Positions 27,755 through 36,923 of a DNA stretch of 64,000 bases are shown piece after piece (position 1 is the stretch's first letter; every line of letters begins with the position of its first letter). A program made the translations under genes and the position numbers. The notes beneath the pieces were generated by a model, which saw only the letters and a list, made by a program, of their open reading frames with translations, searched no databases and was not told the DNA's origin. The DNA lies in contig CACMVZ010000001.1 in NCBI GenBank assembly GCA_902617285.1, positions 186,001-250,000 on the forward strand, read 5' to 3'. The stretch comes from an uncultured Bacteroidota bacterium. GTDB lineage: Bacteria; Bacteroidota; Bacteroidia; Flavobacteriales; Flavobacteriaceae.

Positions 27755-30195
27755 AAGTTCTAAAATTTGGCGGTACATCAGTCGCTGATTCTAAGTCTAT
27801 AAATAATGTAATATCAATTCTTGAGAATAATGATGAACCATTATTTATAATTGTTTCGGCATTAGGCGGCATAACTAACCTACTTCAAAAATGTCTTGTT
27901 TCAAAAGGTCAATCAGTTGATGAAATAATTAATGAAATTGAACAGAGACATCTTGAAGTAATAAATAATCTTTCTAGTTTAGATAAGCAAAGCTCACTTA
28001 AAAGCTTTTTAAAACAGAATTTAAACGAGCTTGAAGATATTCTTGATGCAATCTCAACTATTGACGAAGTAACTGTCAAAACAATTTCAAAAGTTCTAAC
28101 ACTTGGTGAAATTTTATCTAGTAGTATAATTTATGAAATCCTTAAACAGAAAGGATTTGACATATCATATATTGATTCAAGAGAGTTAATTTTTACTAAA
28201 GAGTTTAACAATAGTCAAGTTTTAGATTCAGATAAAACTTCAATTTCTATTAAGAACAAAATAAATCTAATCAAATCCAAATTGGTTATTGCACCAGGAT
28301 ATATTTGCTCCAATGAAAAGGGTGAAACCTCAAATCTAGGAAGAGGTGGTTCAGATTATAGCGCAGCAATCTATGCAAAGAACCTAAATGCTAAAGTTCT
28401 GGAAATTTGGACTGATGTTAGCGGTGTATTTACTGCTAATCCTAAAATTGTTAAAAAGGCATCCCCAATAGAATTTTTATCTTATAAAGAAGCAATGGAG
28501 CTATCATTCTTTGGAGCTAAGGTGATTTACTTCCCTACATTGCAACCTTTAATAGAAGATAATATTCCTGTTTTTATAAAAAATACATTTGAGCCAAGCG
28601 CTGAAGGTACTTGTATCTCCAACTCAACAAAACTTGATAATGATGAGATCGTCAAAGGAATAAGTCATATTGAAAATATTTCAATTTTAAATTTTGAAGG
28701 TTCTGGAATGGTGGGTGTTCCTGGCTTTTCGAAAAGATTTTTTGAAGCCTTATCGTCTAATCAAGTAAATGTTATAATGATTACTCAAGCATCGTCCGAG
28801 TTTTCAATTTGTATTGCTATAAATTCTAATGATGCTCAACTTGCTAAACAAGTAATTGATAAAGAATTTGAATTTGAGATATCTCAAAAAAGAATTAATG
28901 AATCTCAGATTGAATCAAATCTTTCTAATATCGCCATAGTTGGTGACAAAATGAAGAGTAAAAAAGGAATCAGCGGAAAACTATTTAGTTCACTTGGTAA
29001 CAATAACATAAACGTAAGGGCTATTGCTCAGGGTGCTTCAGAAAGAAACATATCCATAATTATTGATGAAACTAATGCAAAAAAAGCTTTAAACGCATTA
29101 CATGAGAGCTTCTTTGAGAAAGATTTAAAGGATATACATATTTTCATAACTGGTGTTGGAAATGTTGGGGGTTATTTAATCCAGCAAATTAAAGATCAAA
29201 AAGATTTTATCTCAGAAAACCTTGGATTAAACCTTAAAATTCTAGGTATATCTAATTCCAAAAAAATGTTGATATCTAAAAAGGAAATAGAACTTAAAAA
29301 TTGGTCAGAATTATTAAACGATTCTAATACAAAAGCTGATAAGGACATATTTCAAAAAACTATAATTGAATTAAATAGAAGAAACAGCTTGTTTGTTGAT
29401 AATACTGCAAGCGATATAATACCATTAACCTATAAAGATTATTTAAAAAATGGTGTAGGAATAATTACTTGTAATAAGATATCAAATTCTGGGACACTTA
29501 GTTTATACAAAGAATTAAGGGAATTGTCAAGGGGGCATAATACTCCTTTCTATTATGAAACAAATGTGGGAGCAGCTCTCCCAGTTATTAGCACCCTTAA
29601 AAACTTAATTAATTCAGGAGACAAGGTTTTGAAAATTGAGGCAGTTTTATCTGGAACACTAAATTATATTTTTAATAATTTCCAAGAAGAAAACACTTTC
29701 CATGATATAGTTTCTAATGCAGTTGACCTTGGTTATACTGAACCTGATCCAAAAATTGATTTGTGTGGTATTGATGTTTGCAGAAAAATATTAATTCTGG
29801 CCAGAGAAAGTGGATTTAACCTTGAATATGAAGATGTTAAAAAGAATCATTTCTTACCTGATGAGTCAATAAATACTAATTCCAAGGATGAGTTTGTTTT
29901 ATCCCTAAAAAATAACAAAGCTCATTTTAATAAAATCTTAAGTGAAGCTAAAGAAAAAAACTGTAGATTAAAGTTTGTTGCAAAACTAGAAAATGGTAAT
30001 GCAAGTGTTGGATTAGAAGCTGTTTCAACTGATCACCCATTTTATAATCTTGTAGGTAGTGATAATATAACAGTTTTTTACACTGAAAGATATAAATATT
30101 CACCTTTAGTTGTTAAAGGAGCAGGTGCTGGTGGAGAGTTTACTGCATCAGGAGTTTTTGCAGATATTATCAAAGCAAGTCAAGAAAATGGATAG
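27751..30195 (+). CDS. thrA: Bifunctional aspartokinase / homoserine dehydrogenase
   Basis: The 814-residue protein starts with TTG at 27751, overlapping the clpC stop in TTGA. The N-terminal aspartokinase (about 1-290) shows KFGGTSVAD and GRGGSDYSA; two ACT regulatory domains follow (about 300-455). The C-terminal homoserine dehydrogenase (about 465-814) shows the NAD(P) loop FITGVGNVGG and the catalytic region CNKISNSG and GVGIITCN. It catalyses the first and third steps of threonine/methionine synthesis from aspartate. ACT domains predict feedback inhibition by threonine. No leader peptide or attenuator precedes it. Confidence 0.97.
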   Translation: MKVLKFGGTSVADSKSINNVISILENNDEPLFIIVSALGGITNLLQKCLVSKGQSVDEIINEIEQRHLEVINNLSSLDKQSSLKSFLKQNLNELEDILDAISTIDEVTVKTISKVLTLGEILSSSIIYEILKQKGFDISYIDSRELIFTKEFNNSQVLDSDKTSISIKNKINLIKSKLVIAPGYICSNEKGETSNLGRGGSDYSAAIYAKNLNAKVLEIWTDVSGVFTANPKIVKKASPIEFLSYKEAMELSFFGAKVIYFPTLQPLIEDNIPVFIKNTFEPSAEGTCISNSTKLDNDEIVKGISHIENISILNFEGSGMVGVPGFSKRFFEALSSNQVNVIMITQASSEFSICIAINSNDAQLAKQVIDKEFEFEISQKRINESQIESNLSNIAIVGDKMKSKKGISGKLFSSLGNNNINVRAIAQGASERNISIIIDETNAKKALNALHESFFEKDLKDIHIFITGVGNVGGYLIQQIKDQKDFISENLGLNLKILGISNSKKMLISKKEIELKNWSELLNDSNTKADKDIFQKTIIELNRRNSLFVDNTASDIIPLTYKDYLKNGVGIITCNKISNSGTLSLYKELRELSRGHNTPFYYETNVGAALPVISTLKNLINSGDKVLKIEAVLSGTLNYIFNNFQEENTFHDIVSNAVDLGYTEPDPKIDLCGIDVCRKILILARESGFNLEYEDVKKNHFLPDESINTNSKDEFVLSLKNNKAHFNKILSEAKEKNCRLKFVAKLENGNASVGLEAVSTDHPFYNLVGSDNITVFYTERYKYSPLVVKGAGAGGEFTASGVFADIIKASQENG

Positions 30196-31111
30196 TATTA
30201 AAGTTTTTTCACCAGGTAGTATTACAAACTTGTCATGTGGATATGATGTACTTGGAGTTTGTCTTGAAAATAGAGGTGATGAAATAGAAGTCACTAAAAC
30301 TATGTCTAAGGGTATTGAAATAGAATCAAGAGATAGTTTTAATATATCAAATGATATCAATGAAAATGTTGCCGGAATTGCTGCTCAAGCTATGTTAAAA
30401 AATATTGAAATAGACTTCGGTCTTAAAATAATCATAAACAAAGGGATAAAGCCTGGAAGTGGAATTGGAAGCTCTGCTGCAAGTTCTGCTGGTACAGTTT
30501 ATGCCATTAATCAACTTTTAAATTCACATTTTGACAATTTAGATTTAGTTAGGTTTTCTATGGAAGGTGAGAATTTTGTCAGCGGATCTTATCATGCTGA
30601 TAATGTTGCACCTATAATATTTGGTGGAATAACTTTAGTTAGATCTATTACTGATTTAGATATTATTAAACTTCCCTCTCCTAAGTCTTTAGAAGTAATC
30701 ATCATAAGACCAAACATCGAAATAAAGACTTCTGATTCAAGAAGGGTTGTTAAGAAAAAAGTGAAAATTGAGAAGATGGTTCAACAATCTGCCAATCTAG
30801 GTGCGTTTATAAGTAGTTTATACTCAGAAGATTTTGATCTCATGTCTAGAAGTGTAGTAGATGAGGTTGTAGAACCTGATAGATCTATGTTAATTCCTGA
30901 ATTTGAATCAATTAAAAAGATAGCAATTGAATCTGGCGCTTTGTCTTGTGGTATTTCAGGTTCAGGTCCTTCTATATTTGCCTTATCAAACAATAGTAAA
31001 ACTTCCAAAATTATTCTTAATAATATATGTTGTCATCTAGACAAAGTAAATATTGATTATGACATTTTTATATCTAAAGTAAATCCAAGAGGAATCAAAA
31101 TATTAGATTAG
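30188..31111 (+). CDS. thrB: Homoserine kinase
   Basis: The ATG at 30188 gives 307 residues starting MDSIKVFSPGSITNLS; starting further upstream at 30110 would place 26 residues inside thrA and outside the family pattern. It is a GHMP kinase with the ATP loop KPGSGIGSSAASS (about residues 88-100) and a C-terminal GISGSGPSIFAL motif. It phosphorylates homoserine. It overlaps thrA by 8 bases, and thrC begins at the next base after its stop, so thrABC are tightly coupled. Confidence 0.97.
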   Translation: MDSIKVFSPGSITNLSCGYDVLGVCLENRGDEIEVTKTMSKGIEIESRDSFNISNDINENVAGIAAQAMLKNIEIDFGLKIIINKGIKPGSGIGSSAASSAGTVYAINQLLNSHFDNLDLVRFSMEGENFVSGSYHADNVAPIIFGGITLVRSITDLDIIKLPSPKSLEVIIIRPNIEIKTSDSRRVVKKKVKIEKMVQQSANLGAFISSLYSEDFDLMSRSVVDEVVEPDRSMLIPEFESIKKIAIESGALSCGISGSGPSIFALSNNSKTSKIILNNICCHLDKVNIDYDIFISKVNPRGIKILD

Positions 31112-32416
31112 ATGAAATATATTAGTTTAAATCATAACTCAGCACCAACATCTTTTAGAAATGCTGTAATAAATGGTTTAGCTCCTGACAAGGGTCTTTA
31201 TTTTCCTGAAAAAGATATATACTTATCTAATAAATTATTAGAGTCTTTAAATAAAATTGAAGATATAGAACTTTGCTATGAAGTTATAAAAGATTTTGTA
31301 GGAGATGAAATACCAAAAAATAAATTAATAGATATTATAACTCATACAATCTCATTTGAAATTCCTGTAAAAGAAATTGAGAATTCGATTTATTCTCTAG
31401 AATTATTTCATGGACCTACCCTAGCATTTAAGGATGTAGGTGCAAAATTTATGGCATTATGTTTAGATTATTTTAAAGATAATAATAGCTCAAAAAAAAT
31501 GACTGTTCTAGTTGCTACATCTGGAGATACAGGAGGAGCTGTTGCAAATGGATTTCTTGGCACCAAAGATATTGATGTCTGCATATTGTATCCCAAGGGT
31601 AAAATAAGTGAAGTCCAAGAAAAGCAAATTACTACAAATGATTCTTTTGTTCAGGCGATTGAAGTAGAAGGTGATTTTGATTTATGCCAATCAATGGTAA
31701 AAAATGCATTTAATGACTATGATATAAATAAGAAAATCTCGTTAACCTCAGCTAACTCTATTAATATTGCAAGATGGCTTCCTCAAATGTTCTATTATTT
31801 TTTAGCATCAAAAAGAATAGAAAATAAGAATCCAAATATTTTCTCAGTTCCCAGTGGAAACTTTGGTAATATATGTGCTGGTATAATGGCAAATTCAATG
31901 GGTCTACCTATCCAACATTTTATAGCATCTACAAATGTTAATGATACTATTCCAAGGTATATAAGAGAAGGGATTTATGAACCATTAAAAACAAAAAGTA
32001 CAATTTCCAATGCTATGGATGTTTCTGAACCGAGTAACTTTATTAGAATTCAAAAAATATTCAATAATGATTTAGAGAAGATAAGGAAGAATATCTCCGG
32101 ATACAGTTTTGATGATAAATCTACAATAGATTCTATTAAAAAATTAAATCAAGAGAATAATTACATCGCATGTCCACATTCTGCAATTGGATATCTTGGA
32201 CTAAAAAAATATCTTCAAGAAAACAATTTAAGTAACTGTAATGGTTTATTTGTTTCTACAGCACATCCAATTAAATTCAAAGATACTGTTGAAAATAGCA
32301 TAGACTCGCAAATAGAATATCCAGACTCAATTAGATCAATAATGGATAAAGAAAAGAGAACCAAGACAATGAAAAGTTATTCTGAGCTTAAGGAATATCT
32401 TATACATAAAGATTAA
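31112..32416 (+). CDS. thrC: Threonine synthase
   Basis: The 434-residue protein is a PLP fold-type II enzyme. The Schiff-base Lys lies in LAFKDVGAKFM near residue 107, and the phosphate-binding region is SGDTGGAVANGF near 135. The N-terminal YISLNHNSAPTSFRNAV is typical of the E. coli-type enzyme. It converts O-phosphohomoserine to threonine and completes the threonine branch. It begins directly after the thrB stop, and its stop overlaps the gcvT start by one base (TAATG). Confidence 0.97.
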   Translation: MKYISLNHNSAPTSFRNAVINGLAPDKGLYFPEKDIYLSNKLLESLNKIEDIELCYEVIKDFVGDEIPKNKLIDIITHTISFEIPVKEIENSIYSLELFHGPTLAFKDVGAKFMALCLDYFKDNNSSKKMTVLVATSGDTGGAVANGFLGTKDIDVCILYPKGKISEVQEKQITTNDSFVQAIEVEGDFDLCQSMVKNAFNDYDINKKISLTSANSINIARWLPQMFYYFLASKRIENKNPNIFSVPSGNFGNICAGIMANSMGLPIQHFIASTNVNDTIPRYIREGIYEPLKTKSTISNAMDVSEPSNFIRIQKIFNNDLEKIRKNISGYSFDDKSTIDSIKKLNQENNYIACPHSAIGYLGLKKYLQENNLSNCNGLFVSTAHPIKFKDTVENSIDSQIEYPDSIRSIMDKEKRTKTMKSYSELKEYLIHKD

Positions 32417-33486
32417 TGAAAAAAACAATTTTATTTGATAAGCACATAAAGTTAGGAGCAAAAATTGTTGATTTTGCTGGTTTTTATATGCCTATTAGCT
32501 ATAGCTCAGTGACTGATGAGCATAATCATGTTAGAGAAAATGTTGGGGTATTTGATGTTTCTCATATGGGTGAATTCGAGATAACGGGAAAGAACTCCAC
32601 TCAGTTTATTCAATTTATTTGCTCAAATAATATTATGAAGCTAAAACCAGGAATGGCTCAATATAACTGTTTAGTAAATGATAATGGAGGAATAATTGAT
32701 GATTTGATAGTTTACAAAATAGACGAAGAAAAATATTTATTGGTTGTTAATGCCTCTAACATAGAAAAAGACCTGAATTGGATCAAGAGTCAAAATAAAA
32801 AATATAATTGTTCTATTAATAACATATCAGATAAAATATCTCTTCTTGCTGTTCAAGGACCAAAGGCAGACTTATTATGTGAAAGTTTTACCAAAGAAGA
32901 TTTAAAGTCTTTATCGAACTATTCATTCATATTGGGAACATTTGCCGGAATTGATGATGTAATAATATCAAAGACAGGTTATACTGGGTCAGGAGGTTTT
33001 GAACTATACATTTCTAATGACGATGTTGAACATATTTGGGATAAGCTCTTTACTGTTGAAAATCTTGAAGTTAAGCCAATAGGTCTTGGTGCAAGAGATA
33101 CATTAAGAATAGAAATGGGTTATTGTCTCTATGGAAACGACATAGATGAATCAGTGACTCCAATTGAGGCAAACCTTGGGTGGATAACAAAATTAGAGAC
33201 AAATTTTATTGGTTCTAAATCAATTAAAGAAAAAATTGAAAATGGTATTAAGAAAAAATTAGTCGGATTTGTAATTAATGATAAAGGTATTCCAAGAAAA
33301 GGTTACGAAATTTTTGATAAATCAGAAAAGCTAATAGGAGAAGTAACTTCTGGGACATTTTCTCCAGTTCTTAAGAAAGGTATTGGTCTTGCATACATAG
33401 AAAAAAATATATCTTCAAAAGAAATTTATCTAAAGATTAGAAACAATTTCATCAAATTAGAGGTTGTAAAAACTCCGTTTATATAA
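32416..33486 (+). CDS. gcvT: Glycine cleavage system T protein (aminomethyltransferase)
   Basis: The 356-residue protein has the GcvT N-terminal motif VDFAGFYMPISY, VFDVSHMGEFEI near residue 46 and GYTGSGGFELY near residue 190, with a C-terminal barrel. It transfers the methylene group from the H-protein aminomethyl arm to tetrahydrofolate. It is coupled to thrC by a one-base overlap, linking threonine and glycine metabolism. gcvH and gcvP are not in this window, and there is no space for a glycine riboswitch upstream. Confidence 0.96.
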   Translation: MKKTILFDKHIKLGAKIVDFAGFYMPISYSSVTDEHNHVRENVGVFDVSHMGEFEITGKNSTQFIQFICSNNIMKLKPGMAQYNCLVNDNGGIIDDLIVYKIDEEKYLLVVNASNIEKDLNWIKSQNKKYNCSINNISDKISLLAVQGPKADLLCESFTKEDLKSLSNYSFILGTFAGIDDVIISKTGYTGSGGFELYISNDDVEHIWDKLFTVENLEVKPIGLGARDTLRIEMGYCLYGNDIDESVTPIEANLGWITKLETNFIGSKSIKEKIENGIKKKLVGFVINDKGIPRKGYEIFDKSEKLIGEVTSGTFSPVLKKGIGLAYIEKNISSKEIYLKIRNNFIKLEVVKTPFI

Positions 33487-33489
33487 GTT

Positions 33490-34197
33490 ATGGGAAGGGC
33501 ATTTGAATTTAGAAAAGCGAGAAAAATGAAAAGATGGTCAAACATGGCCAAAACTTTCACAAGGATTGGAAGGGAGATAATAATAGCAGTAAAGGAGTCA
33601 GGTCCTGACCCATCTTCAAATTCAAGATTAAGAGCTATCATTCAAAATGCTAAGGCAGCTAATATGCCCAAGGATAATATAGAAAGAGCAATTAAGAAAG
33701 CATCAGAAAAAAGTACAGATAATTTCAAAGAAATACTATTAGAAGGTTATGCTCCACATGGTATTGCAATTCTAGTAGAAGCCGCAACTGATAACAATAA
33801 TAGAACTGTTGCAAACATTAGAAGTTATTTTAACAAGTGTGAAGGAAATCTTGCCACTTCAGGGTCAGTAGATTTTTTATTTAATCATTTGTGTTTTTTT
33901 CAAATTAAAAATGCAGGAATTGATACTGAAAAGCTTGAACTTGATTTAATTGATTTTGGTGTAGTAGATTTTAATAGCCAAGATGATGAAATAAACATTA
34001 CAGCAAATTTTGAAAATTTTGGATCATTACAAAAAGAAATAGAAAGACGTGGACTAGATATTATTTCAAGTGAATTTGAGAGAGAGGCTATTAATGTTAA
34101 GAACATTAAAGAAGATCAAAAAATAATAGTTGATAAATTAATAAATCTAATAGATGAAGATGATGATGTTCAGAATGTATATCACGATATGGGCTAA
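33490..34197 (+). CDS. YebC/PmpR family protein
   Basis: The 235-residue protein has the family N-terminus MGRAFEFRKARKMKRWSNMA and KTFTRIGREIIIAVKESG, then SRLRAIIQNAKAANMPKDNI near residue 50. The family includes DNA-binding regulators and, by more recent work, factors that help ribosomes through proline stretches; which applies here cannot be told. It lies 3 bases after gcvT. It converges on the acyltransferase gene with 2 bases between stops. Confidence 0.95.
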   Translation: MGRAFEFRKARKMKRWSNMAKTFTRIGREIIIAVKESGPDPSSNSRLRAIIQNAKAANMPKDNIERAIKKASEKSTDNFKEILLEGYAPHGIAILVEAATDNNNRTVANIRSYFNKCEGNLATSGSVDFLFNHLCFFQIKNAGIDTEKLELDLIDFGVVDFNSQDDEINITANFENFGSLQKEIERRGLDIISSEFEREAINVKNIKEDQKIIVDKLINLIDEDDDVQNVYHDMG

Positions 34198-34199
34198 AA

Positions 34200-34733
34200 T
34201 CAATTTTTATTTCTTATAACTACATCCATTACTAAGTCCTCAAGTTTTTTTATATCATTATCAAAATTTCCAGAAGGAAAAAATTTGTTGTTAATATTTA
34301 CTTCTTTTTTAATATAATCGAATGACACCATAACAATTGGAATTCTTGCACCCAAAGCTATATAATAAAATCCTGATTTCCATTTTTTTACAAATTTTCT
34401 AGTACCCTCAGGAGCTATTGCTAGTATGTTAATAACATTTGATTCGAATAACTTAACTACAGATTCAACAAAATTATTTGCTACACTCCTATCAACTGGA
34501 ATTCCACCAATTGATTTAAAGAAAAAAGAAGTAAAAGGGTTAAATAGTTCTTTCTTTCCAATAAACTTTATTCTTAAACCTAAATATGACCTAATTAATA
34601 TTGCAATTACTAAATCAAATGATTTTGAATGAGGGACTACGGCAATAATATATTTTTTATCATTAGGGAGGAAACCATTAAGCTTCCAACCTAAAATTTT
34701 TGTAAGAATTATTTCAGAAAAAAATTTAAGCAT
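34200..34733 (-). CDS. PlsC-type lysophospholipid acyltransferase-like protein
   Basis: The 177-residue protein has the acyltransferase HX4D motif in PHSKSFD (near residue 34), a GGIPVDRS motif near 75 and the PEGTRKFVKKWKSGFY motif near 108. It is short compared with typical PlsC (about 240), lacking extra N-terminal membrane helices, as in a branch of acyltransferases found in Bacteroidota. It may acylate lysophospholipids or related acceptors at the inner membrane; the acceptor is unknown. It overlaps the 3' end of kdsB by 8 bases, suggesting a lipid or LPS context. Confidence 0.85.
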   Translation of the reverse strand: MLKFFSEIILTKILGWKLNGFLPNDKKYIIAVVPHSKSFDLVIAILIRSYLGLRIKFIGKKELFNPFTSFFFKSIGGIPVDRSVANNFVESVVKLFESNVINILAIAPEGTRKFVKKWKSGFYYIALGARIPIVMVSFDYIKKEVNINNKFFPSGNFDNDIKKLEDLVMDVVIRNKN

Positions 34734-35448
34734 TCTTAGAAAGATATTTTTCAGCGTCCATGAAATCTTTTTCAGTATCTATTGATATTCCATGAAAGTC
34801 AGTTTTAATCATTTTAATGGGGATTAAATTATCTATTGCCCTATTACCCTCAAGATTTTGAGAAATTTCATTTTTTGATCTATTTAAACTTGAGAAGTTA
34901 ATTAAAGTGTTTTTTCTAAATGCATATACTCCTATATGTCTATTAAATTTTTTTATTTCATTTTCTCCTTCAGGGATTGGTGATCTTGAAAAAAAAATTG
35001 CATTATTATTTTTATCTACAGTCACTTTGACATTATTTGGATTATTAATTTCATGAAATGAATTAAAACTAGTCATTAATGAAGCCATTTTTACAGTATT
35101 ATCTTCAAAAGATGAAATCAGATTATTTATTGCATCAATATTTATAAATGGCTCATCACCTTGTAAATTAACTACTATATCGTGTTCAATTTTTTTAGCT
35201 GCTTCAGCAATTCTATCTGTACCTGATTGATGAATTTTTCTTGATTTAAATGTTAATCCATCTTTAGATTTAATTAAATCAATTATCTCATCATTTCCAG
35301 TTACCACATATACTTGATCAAACAGTTTACTATTTAATGCAGATAAGTATGTTCTGACTATAATTGGGACTCCATGAAGCTTTTTAATTAATTTATTAGG
35401 AAACCTCTCAGACTCAAGCCTTGCAGGAATTAATGCAATAGTTTTCAT
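34726..35448 (-). CDS. kdsB: 3-deoxy-manno-octulosonate cytidylyltransferase
   Basis: The 240-residue protein has the nucleotidyltransferase N-terminus IALIPARLESERFPNKLI, the VVNLQGDEPFI motif near residue 92 and a C-terminal GISIDTEKDFMDAEKYL. It activates Kdo as CMP-Kdo for lipid A inner-core synthesis in the cytoplasm. Together with lptD elsewhere in the window it indicates that the organism makes LPS. The adjacent acyltransferase overlaps it by 8 bases. Confidence 0.96.
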   Translation of the reverse strand: MKTIALIPARLESERFPNKLIKKLHGVPIIVRTYLSALNSKLFDQVYVVTGNDEIIDLIKSKDGLTFKSRKIHQSGTDRIAEAAKKIEHDIVVNLQGDEPFINIDAINNLISSFEDNTVKMASLMTSFNSFHEINNPNNVKVTVDKNNNAIFFSRSPIPEGENEIKKFNRHIGVYAFRKNTLINFSSLNRSKNEISQNLEGNRAIDNLIPIKMIKTDFHGISIDTEKDFMDAEKYLSKNA

Positions 35449-35507
35449 TTAAAATATTTTTCTAATATAATTCATTTATATATAGTTTTATGAAAAAAAA
35501 AAAATTG

Positions 35508-35515
35508 TAGATTTG
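35508..35515 (+). promoter_or_regulatory. Predicted -7 promoter box
   Basis: TAGATTTG fits TAnnTTTG and places a transcription start near 35520, 17 bases before the ATG at 35537. It excludes the in-frame TTG at 35513 as start codon. No TTG -33 element is clear. Confidence 0.45.
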
Positions 35516-35536
35516 TTAAAATCAAAAATTACTGAC

Positions 35537-36193
35537 ATGAACAAAAAACGTAGTTTAGAATTATTTCTTTGGGCATTATCTATTTTTTTTGCAGCTCAAA
35601 TATACAGTTCAATTAATGGTCCTATAAAATTTAATAAAGTTAAAAATGAAAGGTATTCAACAGTTATTGACAGACTTAAGGATATAAAGACCGCACAGAT
35701 TGCTCACAAAGACGTAAATGGCTTCTATGCAAGTAATTTTGATAGTCTTGTAAGTTTTATTGATAATGGTATATTTACTTTAATTGAGAAGAGGGATTCT
35801 TCTTATCTTCAATATGACAGAACTTATAGAATTGATATGCTTAGAGAAGTTACAGTAGTAGATACATTAGGTTTTGTATCTGTTAAGGATTCATTATTTG
35901 GTGAAGATGAAAGATATAAAATGATGGCAAACGTTCCAATTGAAGGTTCAGACGCAAAGTTTTCAATCCAGGCTGATATAATTGATAAAAACGGCTATCA
36001 AGTTCCTGTTTTTGAGGTAAAAGTCAAAAAAGATATTATCCTGTATGATCAAAATAAAGATTTACTTGAGCAAGAGAATAAAGTTATTTCAGTTGATGGT
36101 GTAAATGGAAGTGAAATAATTCTTGGATCAATGACCGAGGTTAGTATAAACGGAAACTGGCCATCTATTTTTGATGCAAAAAACGATCAATAA
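35537..36193 (+). CDS. Conserved hypothetical membrane-anchored protein
   Basis: The ATG at 35537 gives 218 residues. A single N-terminal hydrophobic segment (residues 7-26, LELFLWALSIFFAAQIYSSI) probably anchors it in the inner membrane with the rest in the periplasm. The rest is rich in charged residues and beta-prone stretches; the segment DRLKDIKTAQIAHKDVNGFY recalls the region after the N-terminal helix of pilin-like or TonB-related proteins, but this is weak. It lies upstream of DUF3822 and rsmD, a linkage I recall from other Flavobacteriia. Function unknown. Confidence 0.8.
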   Translation: MNKKRSLELFLWALSIFFAAQIYSSINGPIKFNKVKNERYSTVIDRLKDIKTAQIAHKDVNGFYASNFDSLVSFIDNGIFTLIEKRDSSYLQYDRTYRIDMLREVTVVDTLGFVSVKDSLFGEDERYKMMANVPIEGSDAKFSIQADIIDKNGYQVPVFEVKVKKDIILYDQNKDLLEQENKVISVDGVNGSEIILGSMTEVSINGNWPSIFDAKNDQ

Positions 36194-36923
36194 TATTCAT
36201 AAATTAACTGTATATCAATATAAATCAGGTATTATATTTGGATCACCTGATGACTCCTTCTCACTTGATATTAATAGCAAAAATCTTGAATCTGACTTTC
36301 TAGACTCTATTTCTAACTTTAATATTGATACAATTGAGTTAATATTTTTTTCAAGTATACCTTCTATTGTTCCCTTAAAATTATTTGATGAAAAGCTAAG
36401 AAATAAGTATTTAGAGACTAATACCTCAATTAAAGATAATATTCAACATGAATTATCTACAGACAAAAAAATCGCTGTTGTTTATTCATATGAAAAGCTT
36501 TTTGTGAATATCTTAAATCAAAAGAAAATTAAATATTCTACAATGAGTTATTTCACAGTTCTCTATAACTATGTATGTAAAAAAGATAAAATTTCTGGAG
36601 GACTTTCTCTATATATCAATTTTAATGAAAACTCTTTTGATATATTAATATTTGACTCAAAAGAATTTATTTACTTCAACTCGTTTGATATCAAGGACAA
36701 AAATGAATTTTTATATTATCTGTTCTTTGTTATGAAAAATTATGAAATTTCAAATGAAAAAGACAAAATTATATTTCTAGGCAGATATGATAACTATTCA
36801 GAATACTATGAAATTGCCAACAAATATTCTAAACTTGATTATATTCATGATGATAGCGGTAATCAATTCAATTCAAAATCACCATTTTTTTCTTATTTAA
36901 ATGAGAATAATTTCAGGAAATAA
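36174..36923 (+). CDS. DUF3822 family protein (actin/ASKHA-like, no known function)
   Basis: The ATG at 36174 gives 249 residues, matching DUF3822, a Bacteroidota family with an ASKHA-like fold usually encoded beside rsmD. Visible features are HKLTVYQYKSGIIFGSPD at the N-terminus, KKIAVVYSYEKLFVNIL near residue 103 and SLYINFNENSFDILIFD near residue 145. No convincing nucleotide-binding motif is visible. It overlaps the preceding gene by 20 bases and rsmD by 23 bases, both in another frame. Confidence 0.85.
   Translation: MQKTINNIHKLTVYQYKSGIIFGSPDDSFSLDINSKNLESDFLDSISNFNIDTIELIFFSSIPSIVPLKLFDEKLRNKYLETNTSIKDNIQHELSTDKKIAVVYSYEKLFVNILNQKKIKYSTMSYFTVLYNYVCKKDKISGGLSLYINFNENSFDILIFDSKEFIYFNSFDIKDKNEFLYYLFFVMKNYEISNEKDKIIFLGRYDNYSEYYEIANKYSKLDYIHDDSGNQFNSKSPFFSYLNENNFRK

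Noticed and set aside
32400-32416. Glycine riboswitch before gcvT
   Set aside because: gcvT starts within the thrC stop codon, leaving no room for a leader RNA.
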